Assembly: GCF_000214355.1 (NCBI RefSeq)
Contig: NC_015577.1
Span: forward strand, 1,878,453 to 1,942,452
Source of the DNA: Leadbettera azotonutricia ZAS-9
GTDB taxonomy: Bacteria; Spirochaetota; Spirochaetia; Treponematales; Breznakiellaceae
DNA length: 64,000 bases
Reading direction: 5' to 3'
The translations under genes and the position numbers were made by a program. The notes under the pieces are model-generated. The model was not told the DNA's origin and searched no databases. It worked only from the letters and a program-made list of their open reading frames with translations. Shown here in pieces: positions 14,065 through 22,014 of this stretch (position 1 is its first letter; every line of letters starts with the position of its first letter).

Positions 14065-15135
14065 ATGAGTAAAGTAATCCTAAAAGCAGAAGATCTGGAC
14101 GGGTATCTCAATGCTGAAGACAAAGAAAGCATTGCTGGCATGGACAGGATATACCGTGAGGTGCTGAGCGGGTTTTCCATACTTTCCACCTCCAGGCTCG
14201 AAAAAGAAAAAAAACGCGAAGAAGAAAACATCATCAGGCTCTTCAACGAGATGGGGGCCATGATGCAGGATATATGCAGGAACGAGCCGGGATTGCAGGT
14301 GTATTCATTCGTCACCCCCCAGGAAAGCCATCCTGAAGCTTCGCGGCTCATTGCCAAACTTCGGGATATGCGAACCGAAAACGAAGAATTTGTGTATTAC
14401 ATACAGCGGGCATACGAGATGCTGTTCAAGCTCGCCTATGGGGGAACTACGGGTTCCAATAAAAATTACCTTATTGTAAAAACCCCGGTGACCCTTCCTG
14501 TGCAGAATTATGCTGCCCACAAGATCACCAATATTGATGACAAAATCGAAAACACGGTTATGTGCGTCATGCTCAGGGGGGCGCTGCTGCCTTCCATGAT
14601 CATGAGCAAGGAGATACAGGAATACTCCTCCCATGGCTATGTTACGCCTTTTGCGCTTTTCAGGATTCGGCGGGACGATACCAAGCATGAGAACGATATG
14701 GAGTACATACTCGATCTGGATCGGTCCTTCTTTAACCTTGCCCAGCTTGACGGCAAGGATCTTATCTTTGCAGACCCCATGAACGCCACTGGTGGAAGCC
14801 TGGTGACAGTTATAAAATACCTGCAGAGCGAAGGGATAAAGCCAAAATCCATTCAGTTTTTTAACGTTATATCTGCCCTCAAGGGGGCGCTCCGGGCTGT
14901 GCGTGCTCTCGAAAATTGCACGGTTTATACCCTCTGGATGGACCCGGTGCTGAACGAAACCGCCTATATCATGCCGGGCCTTGGCGATGCCGGCGACAGG
15001 ATCAATGGCAAGGACCCTGAAGTTCATTCCCGCAACATTATCCAGCTCATTGCGGATTACGGTTCAAGCATTGCCAGGCTTTACCGCGCCCAGCTCCGCG
15101 AAATTGAAGACATGGTACTTAATACCAAAAGATGA
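14065..15135 (+). CDS. Uracil phosphoribosyltransferase-like protein with N-terminal extension
   Basis: A 356-residue protein. Residues about 140-356 match UPRT: the PRPP loop [10 protein letters not shown] at 236-245 and the uracil-binding PGLGDAGDR at 304-312. UPRT makes UMP from uracil and PRPP for pyrimidine salvage. The first 140 residues, absent from ordinary enzymes of about 210 residues, are helical and charged ([20 protein letters not shown]) and may be a regulatory or dimer domain. The lysine/arginine-rich first half of the usual PRPP site is less clear, so activity is likely but not sure. Its stop overlaps the ATG of the TPR lipoprotein gene. Confidence 0.78.
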   Translation: MSKVILKAEDLDGYLNAEDKESIAGMDRIYREVLSGFSILSTSRLEKEKKREEENIIRLFNEMGAMMQDICRNEPGLQVYSFVTPQESHPEASRLIAKLRDMRTENEEFVYYIQRAYEMLFKLAYGGTTGSNKNYLIVKTPVTLPVQNYAAHKITNIDDKIENTVMCVMLRGALLPSMIMSKEIQEYSSHGYVTPFALFRIRRDDTKHENDMEYILDLDRSFFNLAQLDGKDLIFADPMNATGGSLVTVIKYLQSEGIKPKSIQFFNVISALKGALRAVRALENCTVYTLWMDPVLNETAYIMPGLGDAGDRINGKDPEVHSRNIIQLIADYGSSIARLYRAQLREIEDMVLNTKR

Positions 15136-16091
15136 AAAAAGCAGCGGCGATTGTCATACTGTGTTCCGTTCTTTTCGGTTCATGCGCATCCAGGGATGCC
15201 GCCCGGGCTGACGAATACTTTTCCATGGGCATGGCTTATTACGATCTGGGAAAATACGAAGACGCCGAACGCTGGTTCAACAGGGCAAAGGCAATAGACA
15301 AGACCATGACAGCTTCGGAGTACAACCTGGGGCGCATCGCATTTGAAACCGGCCGTTACGAAGACGCAGCAGGACACTTTGAAAAGATAGTTTCGAGAGA
15401 TCCTGAAAATGTAATGGCCTTAAAAAGCGCAGCCTATTCCCGGATAAAAAACGGCGATCTCCTGGCTGCAGAAACCCACTACAGCAAAGTCCTTGCCCTG
15501 GTGCCCGAAAGCGCCGATGACGGTTTTAATTATGCCCTGGTGCTTTACGCGTTAAAAAAATACCCCGAGAGCGAGAGCACCCTGCAAAAATACAGCACAG
15601 CCCTGGAAGAAAATTCTGATGCCCTCCTGCTTCTTGCCAGGGCAGAAGGTGCCCAAAATAAAGTGGAGGCTGCCGACAGTTATAATAAATGGCTAACCGT
15701 CAGCACCCCTACCGCCCAGGTCCTTTATGAATATGCCCAGGTTCTCGAAAAACTCGAACTCTATGCCAGAGCGATTGAACAGTACAAGGCAAGCGTCGCT
15801 GCCCTTAGGGAAGACACTAATACACTTAAAAAATCTTCCATCCGTTATGAAGCCGCCCGCCTCATGCTGACTGCAGATCCGGAAAATGATGAAGCCATCG
15901 TCGAGCTTGACGCTGCCATCGAGGCAGGCTTTACAGATACAAAAATTCTCGAAGACTTGATGCAAGATCCAAGGATCACCCAGGCCCACAAGGACAGCAT
16001 ACAAAAATCCATTGATGCAATTAATAACCCCCCTGCGCCGCCAGCGTCAGAAGGTGATGGTCAAACTGGTGCCGATGCTCCCAAGGAATGA
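15132..16091 (+). CDS. TPR-repeat lipoprotein
   Basis: A 319-residue lipoprotein. The signal peptide ends in the lipobox FGSC (C18). From about residue 25 at least five tetratricopeptide repeats follow ([38 protein letters not shown], and so on), then a Pro/Glu-rich tail. TPR lipoproteins are scaffolds in the periplasm or outer envelope. The ATG overlaps the stop of the UPRT-like gene (ATGA). Its last 45 bases overlap the 3' end of the convergent giant barrel gene, an unusually tight convergent arrangement with no room for a terminator. Confidence 0.85.
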   Translation: MKKAAAIVILCSVLFGSCASRDAARADEYFSMGMAYYDLGKYEDAERWFNRAKAIDKTMTASEYNLGRIAFETGRYEDAAGHFEKIVSRDPENVMALKSAAYSRIKNGDLLAAETHYSKVLALVPESADDGFNYALVLYALKKYPESESTLQKYSTALEENSDALLLLARAEGAQNKVEAADSYNKWLTVSTPTAQVLYEYAQVLEKLELYARAIEQYKASVAALREDTNTLKKSSIRYEAARLMLTADPENDEAIVELDAAIEAGFTDTKILEDLMQDPRITQAHKDSIQKSIDAINNPPAPPASEGDGQTGADAPKE

Positions 16092-19000
16092 GAGAAGGTC
16101 TGTGCCAAAATCCTGGGTAATATTGAGCCGCGCAAAAGCTGAAAGGTTAAGGCGGCCGAAGATCCTCACCGCTGATTCATGGCCAAGAATCACCGAATAC
16201 CGGGTATAGCCGGAATCACCTGTTTCGCGTTCTATAACAAATTCCAGGGTTTCTATCCTTAGGCGTTCATAATCGGCATTGGCAATATCCATCAAGGTAA
16301 GCCATGAGCTTTGCCTTCTTGCCATGCCCATAAATGCGCCGTAAATAGTCCCAAGGAGGCTTTTTTCTACCGGGGAAGTCCAGGTGGCCTTGAGGCCGTC
16401 TGTCAGCCTTATCCCGCCGGACGCTGTGCTTAATGAGCTTAATGTCAAAGTATTATCCAACCCCAATTGGGCCCCTGCAAAGCCATAAAAATTCATGCTT
16501 TGGCCAGCCTGGGTCCTCCACGAAGTTTTTTCACCCTTTGGGAAGGCCAGGGCTGCTTCAATGGAATGAGAAAATTCGTCAGTTTCGTAAAAATCAAAAA
16601 CCGGAGCGGCTCCAAAAGCGCCGAACATATTTATCGAGGAAAACCTTATCTGCGCCCCTGTGTTAAGGGTGTCCAGGGATGTGTCCAATTTCTGTTCCAG
16701 CACCCTGCTTATCCTGAAGTTTGCCCCTGATGGAATAAAAAACGAGCGAAGATCATAAATTTGGGGCAGCAGCACCGAAGCTTCAAATTTATCGTTAAAC
16801 TGGCTATTGTAGAGGGAAGCGCCTGAAGCCAAATTTGAATTTGCTTCTGTCAATGCAGCGGCTGAATCAGAATTGAATAAGGAATAGAAGGGGATGCTGA
16901 ACCAGAGATGAAATGAATCCCCCAGGCTTTCGCCATAGCGGCCTGCGTCATCACGCCAGTCAGAACCCAGGTAAGTCAAATTGCGCCTGAATTCCCTTTC
17001 GCCCCGGAAATTGAAACGGAAAAGCTGATGATTGAATTCCGGTGTCCAGGGCAGATCCACGCGCCCCAGGGTAGATGCCTGGGTGCTTTGCGTGGTTTGG
17101 TTAAAAGCGGTCGAGCCCTCAAAGGAAAACTTGAACCCCAGGGGTAGAGTGCCCAGATTAACGGCAAATATGCCCCGTGACTCGCGGCGCTTTGCATCCT
17201 GCCCCAAATCAGGAAGCAGGGGCGCCCAGCTTTCGAGCCAGGCAATACCGTAATTGGGCAGCCCTTCTTCCGGAGCTTTTGAGTATTCCACCCATGCAGC
17301 CTGGGCGCTTGCTGAAAGGTCCAGAGGCAAGACAGGAAACTTATACCCCATGGCTGCATTCCACTGACGCGCAAGCCTTTCGTCATCATACGAAGTTTCT
17401 GCCGTCAAGGATGAGCGGAAAGCAGTTGACAGCGATACTGTCAATTCATGTTCCATGGAATTATCCATAGGGGAATCCGAGAATGATTCATGGACAGAAA
17501 AAGGCCCCCAGGCCCTGCCAAGGCTATGGCCGGCTCTCCAGGCAAAATCCCTTCCATCCTGATAATTGCCTGTGTTCAGGGCATATGCGAAATTCCCCTC
17601 AAGCCGGGCTTTGAGAATGGAAACTTCAGCCTGGGTGCGGCCATTCAAACCCAAATAGCCGGATGCTCCTTCCTCAAAGGGATCTCCCTGGGCGCCTGTT
17701 TCCACAGCTACGGAAAGTGAAAGATCTGTTATTACAGGCCTGTCTCCAATGGAAACCAAAGTTCCGGGCAAAGCCCAATTAAAGCTTGTCCCTCCGTTTA
17801 TACGGTATGAAGGTGCAGGATCTTCAAGTATTACTTCATCCAAATCCATGGAACCATCAGGGAGGGTGGAAGAAGTCCCAGGCATGAGAATAAAAGCCAT
17901 ATAGGAGCTGCCCTGGGAAGAAATCTCTGGCGACTGGCCCATGCCATAAAAAGCAGGATTATAATCAAGGGACCCGCCGGAGATTCTTGTATCATCAATG
18001 TAGATCCCCTGATTATCGCCCCTGTATCTCAGGGTGACTTTTGCCCATTCACCTGGGTTGATGTTCAAATTCTTAACAGCCTGCAAAGGTATTGCCGCGT
18101 TAATGGCAGTATCTTTGGATCTTCCCGGAGAGAGCGGTCCCCTGCCCAGGAAAAAACGGACTTCGGCCCCTTCAAGATCCGCCTGTTCAGGATCGCTTTG
18201 CGCTTTTGGCATTCGCATAAAAAAACTTAAAGAACGATAATTATAAAGGGGGATAGAACCCAGCCGGGTATCGGCCCCGGCGCCAGTGCCGGAATCAAGG
18301 GTTTCCCAGGCGATTTCAAGGACACGCTGGCTTGTCCCTTCCGAATGGAGATGTTTTATAATATCCCGGTATTTGTCCTCGAGCCTTGGGCTTCTGTCGA
18401 AACCTTCCCGGACTGCCGCAGATTGGAAGGCTGAAATATCCTGGGCTGCTTGTATCCCGTTTGAATCCATTATTACCGGGCGGAAACCCGATCCCCTTAC
18501 TATGGGCGGGGCCAGGAGAACACTTCCGCTTATGGTCTCGCCGGAAGTTAAACCGGTTCCATCCGAATGATTTCCATAAATCAGAATGCGCAGATACGCT
18601 GCGCCCGAAAGTTTACGCCGATCTTCGTCATTAAGTTCAATGGGAAAAATCTGGGGATTGATATCAAAAGGATACATACCCGAATAAATTTCTTTTTCAA
18701 AAACAAGATCGCTGTTTTCCGGGTATTGTGAATCTTTGGGCGCCAATGATCCTGCCTGAAAAACAACGGTGATTTTTTGAAGTGCCCCCGGAGGGTCGGC
18801 CTTAAAACCGTACAGCCTGAAAGGCACTTCGATGGTCTTGGCCATCTCAAGGACAGCGCCGTCCATGCCCAGGGAAGTTTCAAAACCTGTCCAGAACTTT
18901 TGATCGTTGAGCTCGAATTCCGCCGCCAGTACCTGGGAAGAAAGCCTGCCATCCATGGCAGGGTAAGGTCCGCTCTGTCCTGAAATTACCGATCCTCCCC

Positions 19001-21029
19001 CGCTAATGTCGCCTAGCGAGGAAGTTCCGATTACCGATGTCTCCCGGTAATTCCTGTACACAAGCTCAGCCCTGTTATTCAAGCTATATGTTGGAGCTGT
19101 TGGAAACAATGGCGATGCTGATGGCAGCTCTGAAATAAAAGAATCCCCCGGTGGCAGTGAAAGGATAATTTCATTCCCCTCCATGCCGGCAGCGCGGTAA
19201 AGCCCTGTGGTGTCAGGCTGCTCAAAACCAAGGCCCAGGCTTGCACGAGCCTTTAGCCTGGCATAATCCCAGCGGCCTTCTGCGCCAAGACCTACAGTAC
19301 CTGGGCTGGAGGCGCCCTCGCTGGTATAGGCGTCGTCGGAGATGTTCCACCTTAACCCGATTCCCAGGCGCGAGCTAAAGGCGCCCTCAGGATCCCACAA
19401 GACGCCTGCCCCTGCAACAAAGCTTCCCAGCCGCTTTTGCCCGCTCCGCTTAAGGTAGGCAATGCGTATAATTTCGTTGTAGCCCGCAGGGTTCCCCAGG
19501 CTCACCATCCCTGTAGACGGGCTGTAGCTGAAATTGGAATCAGCAATGCCGCCCCTGTTAACCTGGACAGATCCCGGCACTGCATCATTCCCGATGTAGT
19601 ATGAACCTGCGCTCCCGTAATTTGTAAAACGCAGCCCGATATCGTTTGTAAAAGGATGCTTGCCGGGGAGGTACAGTTCGGGGTAGGCTTCTCCGCCGAA
19701 TGCTTCAGCAAGGGGCCATCTTTCCTTTGCGTCCCTGCCTCCGGCTGAATTATTGCCCCGCACCAGTTCATAGACGCCCCTCCTGGAGCCGGTTTCCGTT
19801 TGGGTGAACAGGGGCTCCGAGGCATTGCTGCTTACAGGCACGGCTTCAAATTGGGCAAGATGCTCGCCTGAAGAAAGCCGCACCAGGGAGGCGTCTTCGG
19901 CAGCGCCTGACGCAGAGCGGTACCTGCCCTGCTTTTCAAAGGGCGAGAAAGCGCCGGGCTCGTAAATGACGAGGGCAGGAAGCCCTGCGATTGTGTATGC
20001 AGTGCCGAGATTATTGTTCCCCCCGCTTTGAGGATAAGCAGCCAGTTCAATATCCCTGCCCGATGAATCAAAATATTCCTGCGCTTCCCCCAAAAAGGCT
20101 GAACCCGGCGTTCCGGGAGTTCCATAATTTCCCAAAGTATCGGCCCAGGGACGTTCAGGATCGCTGGCGCTTAGCTTTGTATAGGACACCGCGATCATCG
20201 TTTTAGGCTCGTCAGCCCCCCCTGTGTACGCCCCCAGGTTAAGCTCCACAATGCCGTAGCGGGCGCTGACGGAATATTCGCTTGCCTCGGCCAGACGCCA
20301 GCGCCGGCCGTCAGAGTCCTTCAGGCTTCCCTTGGAATCCTGAATATACACAACCGGAAGGGTGTCGAGATTTTCATCGGGGAGCACGAACGAAGTGCCC
20401 CTCAAGGGCCTGGAAAGATCCCCGTAGCTATAGGTACGTTCACGGCTCCCCACAAAGACCTTCTCTTCCCTGGCGGCGTCATCGTACCGGGCAAGGCCAT
20501 GGAAGGTCAGTTCCCTGCTGCCAAAACGGCCATAGATCCCGAAAGAGGAGGGGGAATCGCCGCCAAGATCAAGATACGGGAAGCTGGGGAAGTCAAGCCC
20601 TGTATTGCCCACCCCAACATATTGAACCGCTTCGCCTTCCAGGCCCTGGTAGCCTGCCCTGTAGGTATTAAGATCATAATCGTCCACAAAGCTGGCTTCC
20701 ACAAACCACCTGTCCCTAATCCACAGAGAAAGGGTAAGGTCGGCTTCCTGGGCAAAGAGGATGGGGGAATCCCCTGAAATTGCCTGCGCCCCCAGCGGGG
20801 TTAGGGCCATGCCCCAATTAACGCCCAGGGAACCCTTCCAATAGCCTGCCAAAAGGAGGGAGACAGAAGAATCGCCCAGGTTCATGGACACCAGCTCCGA
20901 GCTTGCCTCGTTGGATATTTGCTGCCGCATGGCTTCTACATCGATTTCTTCCTGTGCCGCGAGGGAAAAATGTAAAAAAATAAGAAAAATAGCCAAAAGA
21001 GGCCATTGTGTACTTCGCAAACCATGCAT
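16047..21029 (-). CDS. Very large outer-membrane protein (1660 aa)
   Basis: A 1660-residue protein with a signal peptide (WPLLAIFLIFLHFSLAAQ, cut near residue 26). Most of the sequence alternates in the way of beta strands with many Gly, Ser, Tyr and Trp and ends in SLTITF, a BAM-type barrel end. Around residues 870-1080 is a more globular part with strands and phrases such as SLSFFMRMP, YIDDTRISGG and MDLDEVILED, which reads like a laminin-G/carbohydrate-binding type sandwich. Size and the mix of barrel with inserted sandwich remind me of SprA-type translocon barrels, but I cannot confirm this. ATG 21029 lies right behind a -10 element. Function unknown. Confidence 0.75.
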   Translation of the reverse strand: MHGLRSTQWPLLAIFLIFLHFSLAAQEEIDVEAMRQQISNEASSELVSMNLGDSSVSLLLAGYWKGSLGVNWGMALTPLGAQAISGDSPILFAQEADLTLSLWIRDRWFVEASFVDDYDLNTYRAGYQGLEGEAVQYVGVGNTGLDFPSFPYLDLGGDSPSSFGIYGRFGSRELTFHGLARYDDAAREEKVFVGSRERTYSYGDLSRPLRGTSFVLPDENLDTLPVVYIQDSKGSLKDSDGRRWRLAEASEYSVSARYGIVELNLGAYTGGADEPKTMIAVSYTKLSASDPERPWADTLGNYGTPGTPGSAFLGEAQEYFDSSGRDIELAAYPQSGGNNNLGTAYTIAGLPALVIYEPGAFSPFEKQGRYRSASGAAEDASLVRLSSGEHLAQFEAVPVSSNASEPLFTQTETGSRRGVYELVRGNNSAGGRDAKERWPLAEAFGGEAYPELYLPGKHPFTNDIGLRFTNYGSAGSYYIGNDAVPGSVQVNRGGIADSNFSYSPSTGMVSLGNPAGYNEIIRIAYLKRSGQKRLGSFVAGAGVLWDPEGAFSSRLGIGLRWNISDDAYTSEGASSPGTVGLGAEGRWDYARLKARASLGLGFEQPDTTGLYRAAGMEGNEIILSLPPGDSFISELPSASPLFPTAPTYSLNNRAELVYRNYRETSVIGTSSLGDISGGGSVISGQSGPYPAMDGRLSSQVLAAEFELNDQKFWTGFETSLGMDGAVLEMAKTIEVPFRLYGFKADPPGALQKITVVFQAGSLAPKDSQYPENSDLVFEKEIYSGMYPFDINPQIFPIELNDEDRRKLSGAAYLRILIYGNHSDGTGLTSGETISGSVLLAPPIVRGSGFRPVIMDSNGIQAAQDISAFQSAAVREGFDRSPRLEDKYRDIIKHLHSEGTSQRVLEIAWETLDSGTGAGADTRLGSIPLYNYRSLSFFMRMPKAQSDPEQADLEGAEVRFFLGRGPLSPGRSKDTAINAAIPLQAVKNLNINPGEWAKVTLRYRGDNQGIYIDDTRISGGSLDYNPAFYGMGQSPEISSQGSSYMAFILMPGTSSTLPDGSMDLDEVILEDPAPSYRINGGTSFNWALPGTLVSIGDRPVITDLSLSVAVETGAQGDPFEEGASGYLGLNGRTQAEVSILKARLEGNFAYALNTGNYQDGRDFAWRAGHSLGRAWGPFSVHESFSDSPMDNSMEHELTVSLSTAFRSSLTAETSYDDERLARQWNAAMGYKFPVLPLDLSASAQAAWVEYSKAPEEGLPNYGIAWLESWAPLLPDLGQDAKRRESRGIFAVNLGTLPLGFKFSFEGSTAFNQTTQSTQASTLGRVDLPWTPEFNHQLFRFNFRGEREFRRNLTYLGSDWRDDAGRYGESLGDSFHLWFSIPFYSLFNSDSAAALTEANSNLASGASLYNSQFNDKFEASVLLPQIYDLRSFFIPSGANFRISRVLEQKLDTSLDTLNTGAQIRFSSINMFGAFGAAPVFDFYETDEFSHSIEAALAFPKGEKTSWRTQAGQSMNFYGFAGAQLGLDNTLTLSSLSTASGGIRLTDGLKATWTSPVEKSLLGTIYGAFMGMARRQSSWLTLMDIANADYERLRIETLEFVIERETGDSGYTRYSVILGHESAVRIFGRLNLSAFARLNITQDFGTDLLSFLGSIGTSLTITF

Positions 21030-21031
21030 TT

Positions 21032-21045
21032 ATAGTATATACTAT
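21032..21045. promoter_or_regulatory. Palindromic two-way -10 region
   Basis: ATAGTATATACTAT is a perfect 14-bp palindrome. It holds TATACT on both strands: 21038-21043 toward the DUF503 gene (ATG 21055) and 21039-21034 toward the giant barrel gene (ATG 21029). The two -10 elements overlap, so the two genes probably compete for the polymerase. No -35 element is clear in either direction. Confidence 0.55.
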
Positions 21046-21054
21046 ATTAATATC

Positions 21055-21342
21055 ATGATTGTTTCCATGATCCAGCTGATTTTCGAAATCCCCGATGTGG
21101 ACAGCATAAAAGAAAAACGGCGCATTATACGTTCGGTAAAGGACAAGCTCCAGCACCGTTTTCATATGAGCGCCGCAGAAGTGGATCTTCAGGATTCCCT
21201 TTCCTTTGCCCAGATTGGGGGCGCACTGGTTTCCAATTCCAAAACTTTTGGGGAGACTGTGATGCAGAAAGCCTTTGAGATGATCGAAAAGGAAGTGCCC
21301 GTAAGGATACAGGATATGAGCATACATTCGGAGGAATTTTAA
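21055..21342 (+). CDS. DUF503 (YlxP-like) protein
   Basis: A 95-residue DUF503 protein (MIVSMIQLIFEIP, DSIKEKRRIIRSVKDKL, SAAEVD, QIGGALVSN). The family has a small alpha-beta fold, and in many bacteria the gene (ylxP) lies in the nusA-infB-rbfA operon. Here infB and rbfA overlap and leave no place for it, so it has moved away. The ATG at 21055 is used because the longer open frame upstream crosses the promoter of the divergent gene. Role unknown; a link to ribosome maturation is suspected from its usual neighbours. It sits only 3 bases before the next lipoprotein gene. Confidence 0.85.
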   Translation: MIVSMIQLIFEIPDVDSIKEKRRIIRSVKDKLQHRFHMSAAEVDLQDSLSFAQIGGALVSNSKTFGETVMQKAFEMIEKEVPVRIQDMSIHSEEF

Positions 21343-21345
21343 AAC

Positions 21346-21978
21346 ATGAAAAAAGCCCATAAGGCGCTTTCTATCCTGACTTTGATGGTGCTTATAATTC
21401 TTGGATTCAACTCCTGCCTCGGGGTTAATGCCGATATCATCCTCAACCCCGATAATTCCGGAACCCTGAATTTGGAATACCGCATATCCCATGCCCTCGA
21501 GTCTTTGGGCAAACAGGACGGCAATGAACAATGGCTCCCCCTGCCTGTGGGAAAGGCCGATTTCGAGCGTACCATCCCTCGGATTCCGGGAATGAAGATG
21601 CTTTCTTTTTCCTCGAAAGATGATGGAAAAGACATCGTCATCTCAGTGAAGCTGGAATTTAAAAACATGGATGCCCTGCTTGAATTTTTGGATGCCTCGG
21701 GCGAAAAGGCTGTCTTTGCGCGCGAAGGCGCCTCCTCCAGACTCACCCTTGTTTTGAGCGGGGGTGGGGGCAATAAAGATTTGGAGGATCTTTTTGCAAA
21801 GGTTTCGGATGGATATTTTGTGAATATAAGCCTGGCCCTTCCCCATGAAGGCAGCCTCAAGGCCCCATCCATCGAAGGGGGCGAAATTCAGGGGCAAGGC
21901 AAAAAACTTGCCTGCCGCCTGCCTTTGAGCAGGATTCTGGCATCAAAAGACGCGATGAAACTGGAATTTACCTGGTAA
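21346..21978 (+). CDS. LppM-like lipoprotein
   Basis: A 210-residue lipoprotein. The signal peptide ends in FNSC (C24). The mature part starts with a strand-rich unit (NADIILNPDNSGTLNLEYRIS) of the sort found in LppM-domain and DUF3153 proteins, which are structurally like lipid-transfer folds, and has a low-complexity SGGGGN loop near 135. No catalytic motif is seen. It begins 3 bases after the DUF503 stop and is probably in the same transcript. Confidence 0.7.
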   Translation: MKKAHKALSILTLMVLIILGFNSCLGVNADIILNPDNSGTLNLEYRISHALESLGKQDGNEQWLPLPVGKADFERTIPRIPGMKMLSFSSKDDGKDIVISVKLEFKNMDALLEFLDASGEKAVFAREGASSRLTLVLSGGGGNKDLEDLFAKVSDGYFVNISLALPHEGSLKAPSIEGGEIQGQGKKLACRLPLSRILASKDAMKLEFTW

Positions 21979-22014
21979 GATGGTTTACGAGTAAGCTGCT
22001 TACTTCGTAAGCTC

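Noticed and set aside
14305-15027. A 240-residue minus-strand open frame opposite the UPRT-like gene
   Set aside because: The plus-strand frame has the PRPP and uracil motifs; the antisense protein has no recognisable features or ribosome site.
16047-21029. Calling the giant barrel gene sprA
   Set aside because: Only size and general look agree; no motif typical of SprA could be confirmed by eye.
20818-21531. A 237-residue minus-strand frame spanning the start of the giant barrel gene and the DUF503 gene
   Set aside because: It crosses a divergent promoter and lies opposite well-supported genes.
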